In this document: positions 25,656-34,417 of the stretch, in pieces
Position numbering within the stretch: the first letter of the stretch is position 1
How the letters are laid out: every line of letters begins with the position of its first letter
From: Mesorhizobium sp. M8A.F.Ca.ET.218.01.1.1
Lineage (GTDB): Bacteria > Pseudomonadota > Alphaproteobacteria > Rhizobiales > Rhizobiaceae
Length of the DNA: 64,000 bases
Assembly (NCBI RefSeq): GCF_004791165.1
Contig: NZ_SRUZ01000004.1
Coordinates: forward strand, 248,001-312,000
Direction: 5' to 3'
Program-made: the position numbers and the translations under genes
Notes under the pieces: model-generated
Seen by the model: the letters and a program-made list of their open reading frames with translations, nothing else
Databases searched by the model: none
Told to the model about the DNA's origin: nothing

Positions 25656-25811
25656 ATGGCCGGAAAGAAGGTGATCGCGGTCAAGGACTGGACTTGCGCT
25701 ATAAGCGACGAGCTTGGCCGTGTGGTCCTGACGATCAACCGACTTAGGGTGACGGGGTTTCGTTATGATGACGACGCCCCGACGAGCAGTGACCCCTTAG
25801 ACGCTCCGTGA
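25656..25811 (+). CDS. Hypothetical 51-residue protein
   Basis: A short frame beginning shortly after the small membrane protein gene, with GGAGG close (3 bases) to the ATG. The product has a basic start 'MAGKKVIAVKDWTCAI' and an acidic tail ('YDDDAPTSSDP'). Its end overlaps the convergent gene by 15 bases. The spacing of the ribosome binding site is too short to be persuasive. Confidence 0.3.
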   Translation: MAGKKVIAVKDWTCAISDELGRVVLTINRLRVTGFRYDDDAPTSSDPLDAP

Positions 25812-26282
25812 CAGGTGCACATCCAGAACGGCAGCCTTCTTGGCAATCAGTCCTTCCAGATCCGCGTCGGATCGCTTGGTGCCGGTTCGTTCGCGCAGCA
25901 GGGAGATCACCGCGCTCATCGAAAGCTGGGCGGTACGACCGCTCAGGATGGCATCCACCGCGCCGGCAACATCCGGGGTGTCCGTCGGTGCTCGCATGAT
26001 CGGTTCCTTTCTGTTCAGCTCGGCCTCGGCGCCGTCGGCCGGTCCCCGCACACCCCGGTCGAAGATGACGGCCAGGCCGTTCTTCACGGCGAGGGCGGCG
26101 ACCATGTCGTCAAGTTCGTGATCGGAAAGTGCTGGCTCCGAAGGATCGGGTTTCAGGGTTCTGCGGATCACTCGGGCAGCCTGGTCCGTCGACACAAAGC
26201 CAAAGTGCCGTTTTCTGGCCTCGACATATTGTTCGACGATCATGCTCAGGCGCCGGGCTGCGATATCCCTGGGTTGCTGCAT
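25797..26282 (-). CDS. Hypothetical protein
   Basis: A 161-residue soluble protein. The N-terminal half is helical ('AARRLSMIVEQYVEARKRHF') and the middle has 'LSDHELDDMVAALAVKNGLA'; the C-terminal part repeats a similar helix-turn layout ('RSDADLEGLIAKKAAVLDVH'), hinting at two related helical units. The ATG at 26282 follows AAGGAGGT and was chosen over a frame 64 codons longer. No family is recognised. It is divergent from the glycosyltransferase gene, and the intervening 177 bases should hold both promoters. Confidence 0.6.
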   Translation of the reverse strand: MQQPRDIAARRLSMIVEQYVEARKRHFGFVSTDQAARVIRRTLKPDPSEPALSDHELDDMVAALAVKNGLAVIFDRGVRGPADGAEAELNRKEPIMRAPTDTPDVAGAVDAILSGRTAQLSMSAVISLLRERTGTKRSDADLEGLIAKKAAVLDVHLSRSV

Positions 26283-26459
26283 CTGGACCTCCTTCGGCTG
26301 CGGTAAGCGCAGGCCGGCATTACCGACAGGAAATAGGGCGGCTGGTCGAATCAAACAGGGGACGGATCGATCATTCGACGCATCTTCCAATGATTCAGGA
26401 ACGATCCCGGCCCTGATGCATTTTGGCTCTATGACCAGCTCATTGAGGGACGCCGGGAC

Positions 26460-27521
26460 ATGAAGATTGCCCACGTCGCACCACTCTACGAGTCGGTGCC
26501 GCCAAGACTCTACGGGGGCACCGAACGCATCATCTCATATCTTACCGAAGCTCTCGTCGGCCTCGGCCACGACGTGACGTTGTTCGCCAGTGGCGACACG
26601 AAGACCTCCGCCAGACTGGTGCCGTGCCGCGAAAGGGCGCTTCGTCTCGATCCCCGTCCGCTGAAGTCCGAGATCGCGGCGCATTTGTCGATGCTCGATG
26701 AAGTGAGGAAACGGGCCGACGATTTCGATGTCGTCCATTTCCATCTCAGCCATTTCCTGCATTTTCCGTTTTTCCGTGATATGCCGCAGCGCACGGTGAC
26801 GACCCCGCATGGCAGGCTGGATTACGCGGACCTCGCGCAGGCCTATGACCGGTTTCCGCGGTTTCCCATGATTTCCATATCCCGCAGCCAGCGGGCGCGG
26901 TTCGCGTCCGCGAATTGGCTGGCGACAATCCATCATGGGCTGCCGCTTGGGCTTTATGAGCCCGATTTCGAGGCAGGCACTGATGGCGCCTATCTGGCGT
27001 TCCTCGGCAGAATGTCGCGCGACAAGCGGCCGGACCGGGCGATCGAGATCGCTCGCCGCACCGGCCTGAAACTGAAGCTCGCCGCCAAGATCGGCGATGG
27101 CGACCGCGCCTATTTCGAGGAAGTCGTGCAGCCGCTGATCGATGGCGACCGGGTCGAGTATGTCGGCGAGATCGACGAGGACCAGAAGGGCAGGTTTCTG
27201 GGCAATGCGGCCGCTTTGCTGTTTCCCATCGATTGGCCCGAACCCTTCGGGCTTGCGGTGATCGAGGCCATGGCCTGCGGAACCCCAGTCATGGCCTGGA
27301 GTTGCGGGGCCATGCCAGAGATCATCGATTATGGGGTCACCGGCTTTGTCGTCGAAACCATCGAAGATGCCGTCGCCTCGATGCCCGCTCTCCTGCAACT
27401 CGACAGGCGAAGAATAAGAGCGGTCTTCGAAAGGCGGTTTTCCGCCGACAGAATGGCCAGGGATTATGTCGCGGCGTATTCGCGGCTGAGCAATGGCGTC
27501 GAGCAGAGCAGAGCCTCGTAG
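26460..27521 (+). CDS. Glycosyltransferase family 4
   Basis: A 353-residue GT-B glycosyltransferase. The N-terminus 'KIAHVAPLYESVPPRLYGGT' is typical of sugar-nucleotide-dependent GT4 enzymes, and the C-terminal donor-binding region has 'WPEPFGLAVIEAMACGTPVM' with the E-x7-E type motif, then 'GAMPEIIDYGVTGFVV'. It leads a run of genes for glucan debranching and trehalose synthesis, all on the same strand. The acceptor cannot be told from sequence; a role in making a stress-related glucoside or glucan is inferred from the neighbours. Confidence 0.8.
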   Translation: MKIAHVAPLYESVPPRLYGGTERIISYLTEALVGLGHDVTLFASGDTKTSARLVPCRERALRLDPRPLKSEIAAHLSMLDEVRKRADDFDVVHFHLSHFLHFPFFRDMPQRTVTTPHGRLDYADLAQAYDRFPRFPMISISRSQRARFASANWLATIHHGLPLGLYEPDFEAGTDGAYLAFLGRMSRDKRPDRAIEIARRTGLKLKLAAKIGDGDRAYFEEVVQPLIDGDRVEYVGEIDEDQKGRFLGNAAALLFPIDWPEPFGLAVIEAMACGTPVMAWSCGAMPEIIDYGVTGFVVETIEDAVASMPALLQLDRRRIRAVFERRFSADRMARDYVAAYSRLSNGVEQSRAS

Positions 27522-27560
27522 ACCTTCAACCCGTTCGGAAACCAGCACGGGACAATCTTC

Positions 27561-29729
27561 TTGACCATTACCCAACTCGACGAGCGCAAGCTCGATCCTG
27601 CCATAGCACTGGCTTCCCTGGACGAAACCGCCCCCAGGGAGCCGCATCGGCTTTATGCTCTCAAGCATGGCGATTGCTTTGCGGTCGCCGATGCCTATGG
27701 CGACATACGTGGCGCCGGCGACGGCTTCTTCCGCGACGACACGCGTGTGCTTTCGGAATTTCGCCTGACTGTTGGCGGGCGGTCGCTGTCGTTGCTTGGC
27801 GCATCGCTCAGCCAGGACAACGTCCTGTTCACCACCAACCTGACCAATCTGCCGATCGAGAGCACCGCGAGCCGCCAGATTCCGCAGGGTGCGATCCATA
27901 TCGAGCGCGCCAGGCTTCTGTGGGAGGAAAGGCTGTATGAACGCATCACGCTCTCCAACTACAGCCGGGAGCATTCGACGGTCCTGGTGTCGCTGCGCTT
28001 TGGTGCCGATTTTCGCGACATGTTCGAAGTCCGTGGCTCGACCCGCTCCAAACGCGGCACCGCCCACACGGCCGAGATCGATCGGAACTCGGTCGTGCTC
28101 CGCTACGAAGGCCTGGACAAGGTGGTACGGACCTCCGCGATATCGTTTTCGCAGACGCCCGATCAATTGACCTCCGAGCGGGCGGATTTCTTCATCGCGA
28201 TTACCAAGCGAAGCAGCCAGACGCTTTACGTGGAAGTGGGCGGCGAGACGCCAGACCGCCCCGAAAGCCGGCGGTTCCGGGCTGCCGCCGCCCGTGCCCG
28301 TTTCGGCATGCGCGCAAAGCGCCGGCACGGGGCGACACTGCACAGTTCGGGCCGCGTCTTCAACGATTGGATGGAGCGGGCCCGCGCCGATGTGGCGTTG
28401 CTCACGACGGAATTGGCGACCGGCCCTTACCCCTATGCCGGGATTCCATGGTTCTCCACCGCCTTCGGCCGGGACGGCGTGATCTCAGCTCTGCAGATGC
28501 TTTGGCTCAATCCCGGCCTGGCTCGTGGTGTGCTTGCCTTTCTCGCCCAGCACCAGGCGACCGAGACCTCCCCCTTCAGCGATTCCGAACCCGGCAAGAT
28601 CATGCACGAGACCCGCAAGGGCGAGATGGCGGCGCTGAGTGAGTTGCCGTTCGGCCGCTATTATGGCGGCGTCGACACGACGCCGCTCTACATCCATCTC
28701 GCCTGCGCCTATGCGGACCGCACGGGAGACACGGCTTTCATCGATGGCCTTTGGCCATCGCTGTGCGCCGCCGCCGAGTGGATCGAGACAGCCAGTCGTT
28801 CGACAGGGTTCCTTACCTACCAGCGCGCCGCCGAGTCCGGCCTTGCCAACCAGGGATGGAAGGACAGTTTCGATTCCGTCTTCCATGCCGATGGCCGCAT
28901 TCCGAAAGGACCGATCGCGCTGGTCGAGGTGCAGGGCTATGTCTTTGCAGCGTTCCAGGGATTGGCAAAGCTTGCACGGCTGCGCGGCGAAGAGGAGCGG
29001 GCCGAAAATTGGGAAATGCGCGCCGATGTCATTCGCCAACAAGTCGAACGCCATTTCTGGATCGAGGACCTCAGCTACTATGCGCTGGCGATCGATGGCG
29101 ATGGCCAACCCTGCAAGGTACGCACGTCCAACGCCGGTCACCTGCTGTATGTCGGCCTTCCCGATCCGGATCGCGCACGCATGGTCGCCGACCAGCTGCT
29201 GTCGGCTTCATTCCATTCCGGCTGGGGGCTGAGGACGCTGGCTGACGACGCGATCTTCTTCAATCCGATGTCGTATCACAACGGGTCCATCTGGCCGCAC
29301 GACACCGCGATCTGCGCCGCCGGACTGGCGCGCTACGGCATCCGCGACAGCGTGGTGCGGTTGATGAGCGGGACTTTCGAATCCGCGGTTCATTTCAACA
29401 TGCGGCTGCCCGAACTGTTCTGTGGGTTCACGCGCGCGGCCGGCGAAGCGCCGATTGCCTATCCGGTGGCTTGCCTGCCGCAGGCCTGGTCCGCAGGCTC
29501 CGCCTTCATGCTCATGCAGGCCTGCCTCGGCCTTCAGATCGACGGTGGGACGAACGAAATTCACGTGACCCAGCCGCGCTTGCCGATCGGTATCGACAAT
29601 CTCGTCATTCGTCATCTCTCGGTAGGACATGTGGCGGTGGATCTGACGTTTCAACGCGTGGGAGATCGTGTCGGCGCCTTCCTTGCGGATGCGCATGAGG
29701 GACTGGTGCCTCTGGTGGTCAGGAGTTGA
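27561..29729 (+). CDS. Amylo-alpha-1,6-glucosidase / glycogen debranching-type enzyme
   Basis: A 722-residue protein with two regions: an N-terminal beta domain (about 1-250, 'ALKHGDCFAVADAYGDIRG', 'DGFFRDDTRVLSEFRL') of the GDE N-terminal type, and an (alpha/alpha)6 barrel with 'WFSTAFGRDGVISALQMLWL' (Asp in the RDG motif) and 'NPMSYHNGSIWPHDTAICA' (His/Asp). These are typical of bacterial debranching-type glycoside hydrolases. The start is TTG at 27561. With the GT4 gene before it and otsA behind, it may trim glucans or help supply glucose for trehalose; the substrate is not proven. Confidence 0.8.
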   Translation: MTITQLDERKLDPAIALASLDETAPREPHRLYALKHGDCFAVADAYGDIRGAGDGFFRDDTRVLSEFRLTVGGRSLSLLGASLSQDNVLFTTNLTNLPIESTASRQIPQGAIHIERARLLWEERLYERITLSNYSREHSTVLVSLRFGADFRDMFEVRGSTRSKRGTAHTAEIDRNSVVLRYEGLDKVVRTSAISFSQTPDQLTSERADFFIAITKRSSQTLYVEVGGETPDRPESRRFRAAAARARFGMRAKRRHGATLHSSGRVFNDWMERARADVALLTTELATGPYPYAGIPWFSTAFGRDGVISALQMLWLNPGLARGVLAFLAQHQATETSPFSDSEPGKIMHETRKGEMAALSELPFGRYYGGVDTTPLYIHLACAYADRTGDTAFIDGLWPSLCAAAEWIETASRSTGFLTYQRAAESGLANQGWKDSFDSVFHADGRIPKGPIALVEVQGYVFAAFQGLAKLARLRGEEERAENWEMRADVIRQQVERHFWIEDLSYYALAIDGDGQPCKVRTSNAGHLLYVGLPDPDRARMVADQLLSASFHSGWGLRTLADDAIFFNPMSYHNGSIWPHDTAICAAGLARYGIRDSVVRLMSGTFESAVHFNMRLPELFCGFTRAAGEAPIAYPVACLPQAWSAGSAFMLMQACLGLQIDGGTNEIHVTQPRLPIGIDNLVIRHLSVGHVAVDLTFQRVGDRVGAFLADAHEGLVPLVVRS

Positions 29730-29835
29730 AAAATCGGAACCATCATGTGTGCGGAACGTTGGATCACCACGCCAAGGATGCCGGAGTTCCTGTCGGTGGA
29801 TCTGCCGCATCCCATTGAAAGGTAATCAATTCGAA

Positions 29836-31626
29836 ATGCCCGACAACAGTTCGTACCTGGTCGTCCCTTCGGCCGCACCGTGGCTATTCATTCTCGCAAT
29901 TGTCGGTATCTTATGCATCGCGCTTGCGGTGGTGGTGTCACGGGCGCTTCGGGCCAGAAACACGAAGCGCGCCAGTCTCGAACCAGGACCCGTTCGCGGT
30001 CCATTGCCGGAATTCGAAAAGAACGGGCAATCCGCGACCGCCGCGCTTGTCCAATGGTCGCCGGAAACTCTGCGTCACATTTTGGCGAAGGAACTTCCCG
30101 ATGCGCAGGTGATCGTGGTTTCAAATCGCGAACCCTACATTCATAACCGCAAGGGGGACGATATCCAGCTGGTCGTGCCTGCCAGCGGGCTGGTTTCAGC
30201 GCTGGAGCCGATTACGCGCGCCTGCGCCGGCACATGGATCGCCTATGGCGGCGGTTCGGCCGATGCGCTTGTCGTCGATGAAAATGACCGCGTCGAGGTG
30301 CCGCCTGAAAACCCATCCTACACGTTGCGCCGCGTCTGGCTGAGCGAGGAAGAACAGCAGGGCTATTATCTCGGCTTTGCCAATGAAGGGCTCTGGCCGC
30401 TCTGCCACATAGCCTTCACCCGGCCGATATTCCGCGCCTCCGACTGGGAGGCCTATGAGACGGTCAACCGCAAATTCGCCGACACCGTCGTGGCGGAGGC
30501 CCGCAACGAGCGGCCCATCGTGCTGGTCCAGGACTATCACTTCGCGCTGTTGCCGCGGATGATCCGGGAGCGCCTGCCGGAAGCGATCATCATCACCTTC
30601 TGGCACATTCCGTGGCCGAATTCCGAGGTGTTCAGCATCTGTCCATGGCGCGAGAAGATTCTCGAAGGACTGCTGGGCAGTTCAATCGTCGGCTTTCACA
30701 CCCAGTTCCATTGCAACAACTTCATCGACAGCGTCGACCGCTTCCTGGAGAGCAGGATCGAGCGTGAGGATTCCGCCATCTCCTATGGCGGCCAGATCAG
30801 CCTGGTTCACGCCTATCCGATTTCAATCGAATGGGAGCCGCCGCATCTGAGCAAACTGCCTGCCGTTGCAGAATGTCGCCAGCTCATTCGCGAGAAATTC
30901 GGCCTGGCCGAGAACGTCAGGCTGTGCGTCGGCGTCGAACGCCTCGACTACACCAAGGGCATCCTCGATCGTCTCAACGCGCTCGATGAGCTGCTGACGC
31001 TGCATCCGGAATGGATCGGCAAGGTCGCGTTCCTGCAGATCGCCGCGCCCAGCCGCGGCACCTTGCCTGCCTATCAACAATTGTATGAGGAATGTCTGCG
31101 CCATGCCGAGGATATCAACCAGCGCCATGGTCGTGAAGGCTATACCCCGGTGGTGCTGGTGACCGAACATCACTCGCAAACGCAGGTGTACGAGATTTAC
31201 CGGGCCGCCGACGTCTGCATGGTCACCAGCCTTCACGACGGCATGAACCTGGTTGCAAAGGAGTTTGTCGCGGCCCGCGAGGATGAACAGGGCGTGCTGA
31301 TGCTCAGCATGTTCGCCGGCGCGTCGAAGGAATTGCTGGAGGCGCTGATCGTCAATCCCTACGACGCGGCGATGATGGGCGACGCCCTGCTGCAGGCCTT
31401 GACCATGTCACCGGAAGAGCAACGTCAGCGCATGCGACGCATGCGCGAGGTCGTGCGCGAAAACAATGTCTATCGATGGGCGGGCAGCATGCTGTTCGAT
31501 GCGGCGCGCCTGCGCAAGCGGGATGCGGTCGATCGTGCCGTCAGCGCCGCCCCACGTTCTCCTGGTCCCAGTTCTCCCGGCAATGTGATATCGCTGCTCG
31601 ACCGCAAGCGCGTGGCGGCCCTGTGA
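29836..31626 (+). CDS. otsA: Trehalose-6-phosphate synthase with N-terminal membrane anchor
   Basis: A 596-residue enzyme of the OtsA family (UDP-glucose plus glucose-6-phosphate to trehalose-6-phosphate). Residues about 12-35 are a hydrophobic helix ('WLFILAIVGILCIALAVVVS') not present in standard OtsA. The GT20 domain begins near residue 90 with 'VIVVSNREPYIHNRKG' and includes 'FWHIPWPNSEVFSICPWR', 'GVERLDYTKGILDRLNAL' and 'VTSLHDGMNLVAKEF'. The start at 29836 was chosen because upstream in-frame sequence is not coding-like. It overlaps otsB by one base (TGATG). Confidence 0.88.
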   Translation: MPDNSSYLVVPSAAPWLFILAIVGILCIALAVVVSRALRARNTKRASLEPGPVRGPLPEFEKNGQSATAALVQWSPETLRHILAKELPDAQVIVVSNREPYIHNRKGDDIQLVVPASGLVSALEPITRACAGTWIAYGGGSADALVVDENDRVEVPPENPSYTLRRVWLSEEEQQGYYLGFANEGLWPLCHIAFTRPIFRASDWEAYETVNRKFADTVVAEARNERPIVLVQDYHFALLPRMIRERLPEAIIITFWHIPWPNSEVFSICPWREKILEGLLGSSIVGFHTQFHCNNFIDSVDRFLESRIEREDSAISYGGQISLVHAYPISIEWEPPHLSKLPAVAECRQLIREKFGLAENVRLCVGVERLDYTKGILDRLNALDELLTLHPEWIGKVAFLQIAAPSRGTLPAYQQLYEECLRHAEDINQRHGREGYTPVVLVTEHHSQTQVYEIYRAADVCMVTSLHDGMNLVAKEFVAAREDEQGVLMLSMFAGASKELLEALIVNPYDAAMMGDALLQALTMSPEEQRQRMRRMREVVRENNVYRWAGSMLFDAARLRKRDAVDRAVSAAPRSPGPSSPGNVISLLDRKRVAAL

Positions 31627-32429
31627 TGTCGACATTGTCAAACTTGACCGTACCCAAAGTCCCGCAGGGTGCGTGGGCCTTGTTCCTCGATATCGACGGC
31701 ACGCTTCTCGAACATGCCGCGCATCCCGATGCGGTGGTTGTCGGCGATGAGTTGCGGACGCTGTTGGTGGGGCTCGAATTGCAATTGGACGGAGCTCTGG
31801 CGTTCATCACGGGGCGGTCGATCGCTGCTGTCGATCATCTTTTCCAGCCCCTCAGATTGCGCGCCGCCGGGCTTTACGGTCTTGAGCACAGGCTCGCGCG
31901 TGATGGGCCGGTCGAGGCGGCGGGAGAGCCCGCCGACATCGCCGCACTTGCCGAGGAGATCGAAGCGGAGCTGGATAGTGCGGACGTCTATATCGAGCGC
32001 AAGGGTCCGATCCTGGCAATCCACACACGAGCGGCACCGCACTTGTTGCAGCGCGCGACGCAACTGGTCGAGCAGGCGCTGGACAGGTTGCCCGCGGGGT
32101 ATCGGGTGCTGGCCGGCAATGCCGGCGTCGAATTGATGCCGTTGGAGGCGGCGAAGGGAGCGGCAATCAGGCGCTTTTTGGATCTGCCAGCTTTCGAGGG
32201 GAGGCGGCCGGTGTTTCTGGGCGACGACACATCCGACGAGAATGGTTTCGAGGCCGTCAATGAGATGGACGGCATTTCGATCCGGATAAAACCGCGCGGA
32301 CCGACAGCGGCGCGCCATGCGCTGGCCGACGTCGGCGAGGCTTTGGCTTGGCTGGGTGCGGTGAGCCAGAGCAAGTTGGATGGATCGACCGGTCTGGTCC
32401 ATCCCTTGAACCGAAGGAGTCGGCGATGA
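31626..32429 (+). CDS. otsB: Trehalose-6-phosphate phosphatase
   Basis: A 267-residue HAD-superfamily phosphatase that removes phosphate from trehalose-6-phosphate. Motif I is 'LFLDIDGTLLEHAAHPD' (nucleophile Asp and acid Asp), motif II 'FITGRS', and motif IV 'FLGDDTSDENGFEAVN'. The ATG sits in the TGATG junction with otsA, so the two are co-translated and complete the two-step trehalose pathway. A further in-frame start 50 codons upstream lies in otsA and was rejected. The end overlaps the next gene by ATGA. Confidence 0.9.
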   Translation: MSTLSNLTVPKVPQGAWALFLDIDGTLLEHAAHPDAVVVGDELRTLLVGLELQLDGALAFITGRSIAAVDHLFQPLRLRAAGLYGLEHRLARDGPVEAAGEPADIAALAEEIEAELDSADVYIERKGPILAIHTRAAPHLLQRATQLVEQALDRLPAGYRVLAGNAGVELMPLEAAKGAAIRRFLDLPAFEGRRPVFLGDDTSDENGFEAVNEMDGISIRIKPRGPTAARHALADVGEALAWLGAVSQSKLDGSTGLVHPLNRRSRR

Positions 32430-32638
32430 CCCAATTCACCAGTCTCATCCAGGAGATGATGCCTGCTTGGCTACGCCGGCGCTCGGTCCCGAATGCGCAC
32501 GAGAGCGAGCCGAGTTTGGATCCGTCGCGCCCGCGGGACGCGGACGAGGTCTGGCGCCAGTTTGTCCAAAAGGATCTCTTTGGCGCCGACACACAGGATC
32601 ACGCCGAGGCGGAGGATAAAAAGACCGACCGCCACTGA
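32426..32638 (+). CDS. Small hypothetical protein downstream of otsB
   Basis: A 70-residue hydrophilic protein whose ATG overlaps the otsB stop (ATGA), preceded by GAAGGAG. It begins 'MTQFTSLIQEMMPAWLRRR' with an amphipathic helix and ends in a charged acidic region. It is probably translated with otsA-otsB. No family is recognised. It is followed immediately by the convergent dprA gene. Confidence 0.55.
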   Translation: MTQFTSLIQEMMPAWLRRRSVPNAHESEPSLDPSRPRDADEVWRQFVQKDLFGADTQDHAEAEDKKTDRH

Positions 32639-32645
32639 GGGCGGA

Positions 32646-33779
32646 TTAGCCGTCCCCGAAAACCAGCGATACATTGCCGCCGGCGTGGCGTTCAAGGCGG
32701 CCGGCGAGGTCGAGTTCAAGCAGCACCATGAAAACCTGGGCCGGGTGCAGGCCGGTGTGACGGATGATTTCGTCGACCGGCACCGGCGTCGGCCCCAGCG
32801 CTTCGATCACCTTGGCCCGGTCGCTCTCGCCTGGTGGCGCCGTGGCCGAAAAGTCGGGCGGGTCTTCAAACGGCGGCGGATCAGGTGTTCGCATGCCGGT
32901 CAGCGGAAGGATCGCCCTGGAAATGTCCGAAGCCTCGGTGACCAGCGTGGCGCCGTCCTTGAGCAGGCCGTTGGTACCGGCGGCGCGCGGATCGAGCGGG
33001 GAGCCAGGCACGGCAAAGACCAGTCGGCCCATCTCGCCGGCAAGCCTGGCGCTGATCAGCGAGCCTGAGCGCTGCGCGGCCTCGACCACGACCAATCCAA
33101 GGGCGGCACCGGCGACAAGGCGGTTGCGGCGCGGGAAATCCTGGGCGCGTGGCTGCCAGCCGAACGGCATTTCCGAGATGATGGCGCCACGCTCGGTGAT
33201 GTTATCGCACAGGCCGGCATTTTCGGGCGGGTAGGGCAGGTCGAGGCCACCGGCGAGCACTCCGACCGTGCCGGTCAAGAGACTGCCCTGATGCGCCGCC
33301 GTGTCGATGCCGCGCGCCAGGCCGGAGATGATGCCATAGCCGTCTCCTGCGAGATCGGCTGCCAGCATGCGCGCCATCTTGATGCCGGCAAGCGACGCGT
33401 TGCGGGCGCCGACGATCGCAATCCCCGGCAACCGGAACACCGCGGCGTTACCCTTGACCGCCAGCAGCGGCGGCGGATTGTCCATGCTGCGCAGCAGCGG
33501 CGGATAGTCTGCCTCGCCGATGCCGACAAAGCGTGCACTGATCCGCCGCGCGGCCTCCATCTCGGCCTCGGCTTCGGCCAGCGAAGGGATGCGCACCATC
33601 CGGTTGGCGCCACCGGAAATCATCAGTTCCGGCAGCATTTCCAACGCGACCTCGGCCGAACCGAAACGGTTGATCAGGTCGCGAAAGGAGGCCGGGCCGA
33701 CATTCTGGGTGCGGATCAGCCGCAACCAGCTCAGCCGCTGGCGATCGGTGAGACGCGGCCCGGCGGCCGGTTCGCTCAC
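32646..33779 (-). CDS. dprA: DNA processing protein DprA
   Basis: A 377-residue protein of the DprA/Smf family, which protects incoming single-stranded DNA and loads RecA during transformation. The Rossmann-like core shows 'PGIAIVGARNASLAG' and 'IISGLARGIDTAAHQGSLL', and 'PRRNRLVAGAALGLVVVEA' is the conserved DNA-contact region. A C-terminal winged-helix domain ('IEALGPTPVPVDEIIRHTG') is present. The GTG at 33779 overlaps the plsY stop (GTGA), so the two are coupled. The longer frame was rejected because it runs antisense-like through plsY. Confidence 0.88.
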   Translation of the reverse strand: MSEPAAGPRLTDRQRLSWLRLIRTQNVGPASFRDLINRFGSAEVALEMLPELMISGGANRMVRIPSLAEAEAEMEAARRISARFVGIGEADYPPLLRSMDNPPPLLAVKGNAAVFRLPGIAIVGARNASLAGIKMARMLAADLAGDGYGIISGLARGIDTAAHQGSLLTGTVGVLAGGLDLPYPPENAGLCDNITERGAIISEMPFGWQPRAQDFPRRNRLVAGAALGLVVVEAAQRSGSLISARLAGEMGRLVFAVPGSPLDPRAAGTNGLLKDGATLVTEASDISRAILPLTGMRTPDPPPFEDPPDFSATAPPGESDRAKVIEALGPTPVPVDEIIRHTGLHPAQVFMVLLELDLAGRLERHAGGNVSLVFGDG

Positions 33780-34363
33780 CCCTTGGCTCCGATCTTGCCT
33801 TCGGTGCCGGCAATCAGCCGCGAAATGTTGGCCCTGTGCTTGATGAAAACGATGATGCTCATCACCACGAACAGCGCTGCAACCTGGGGTGTGCTCATGA
33901 CGTAGAGGGCGATCGGGACGACGACGGCCGCCGTCAGCGCTGCCAGTGAGGAGAAGCGAAACAGAAAAGCCATCACCAGCCAGACAACGGCAAAGATCAG
34001 CGCCACCTGCCAGGCGAGGCCGATCAGCACGCCGAGATAGGTCGCGACGCCCTTGCCTCCTTTGAACCCCAGCCATGCCGGAAACAGGTGCCCCAGAAAA
34101 GCGCCAAGGCCGGCCCAGACCGCTGTTTCAGGCGCGAAATGGCCTGCTATCAGCACGGCGGCCGTGCCCTTCAGCGCGTCAAGCAGCAAGGTCGCGGCGG
34201 CAAGCCCCTTGTTGCCGGTGCGCAGCACATTGGTGGCGCCGATATTGCCGGAGCCGATCTTGCGCACGTCACCGAGGCCGGCCGCGCGGGTAAGCAGCAG
34301 GCCGAACGGAATTGAGCCCAGCAGATAACCGAACACCAACGCCAGGATCAGGCCATAAGTCAT
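33776..34363 (-). CDS. plsY: Acyl-phosphate glycerol-3-phosphate acyltransferase PlsY
   Basis: A 195-residue integral membrane enzyme that acylates glycerol-3-phosphate with acyl-phosphate, the first step in phospholipid synthesis. Family motifs are visible: 'GYLLGSIPFGLLLTR', 'IGSGNIGATNVLRTGNKG', and 'GHLFPAWLGFKGGKGVATYL', with several hydrophobic helices. The ATG at 34363 is preferred to one nine codons upstream. It lies downstream of the dihydroorotase homologue on the same strand and its end overlaps dprA. Confidence 0.92.
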   Translation of the reverse strand: MTYGLILALVFGYLLGSIPFGLLLTRAAGLGDVRKIGSGNIGATNVLRTGNKGLAAATLLLDALKGTAAVLIAGHFAPETAVWAGLGAFLGHLFPAWLGFKGGKGVATYLGVLIGLAWQVALIFAVVWLVMAFLFRFSSLAALTAAVVVPIALYVMSTPQVAALFVVMSIIVFIKHRANISRLIAGTEGKIGAKG

Positions 34364-34417
34364 TGTTTCCCCCGCATTTCCCCCGGCCATGCTCCATGTC
34401 GCATGGCTATTGCCGGC

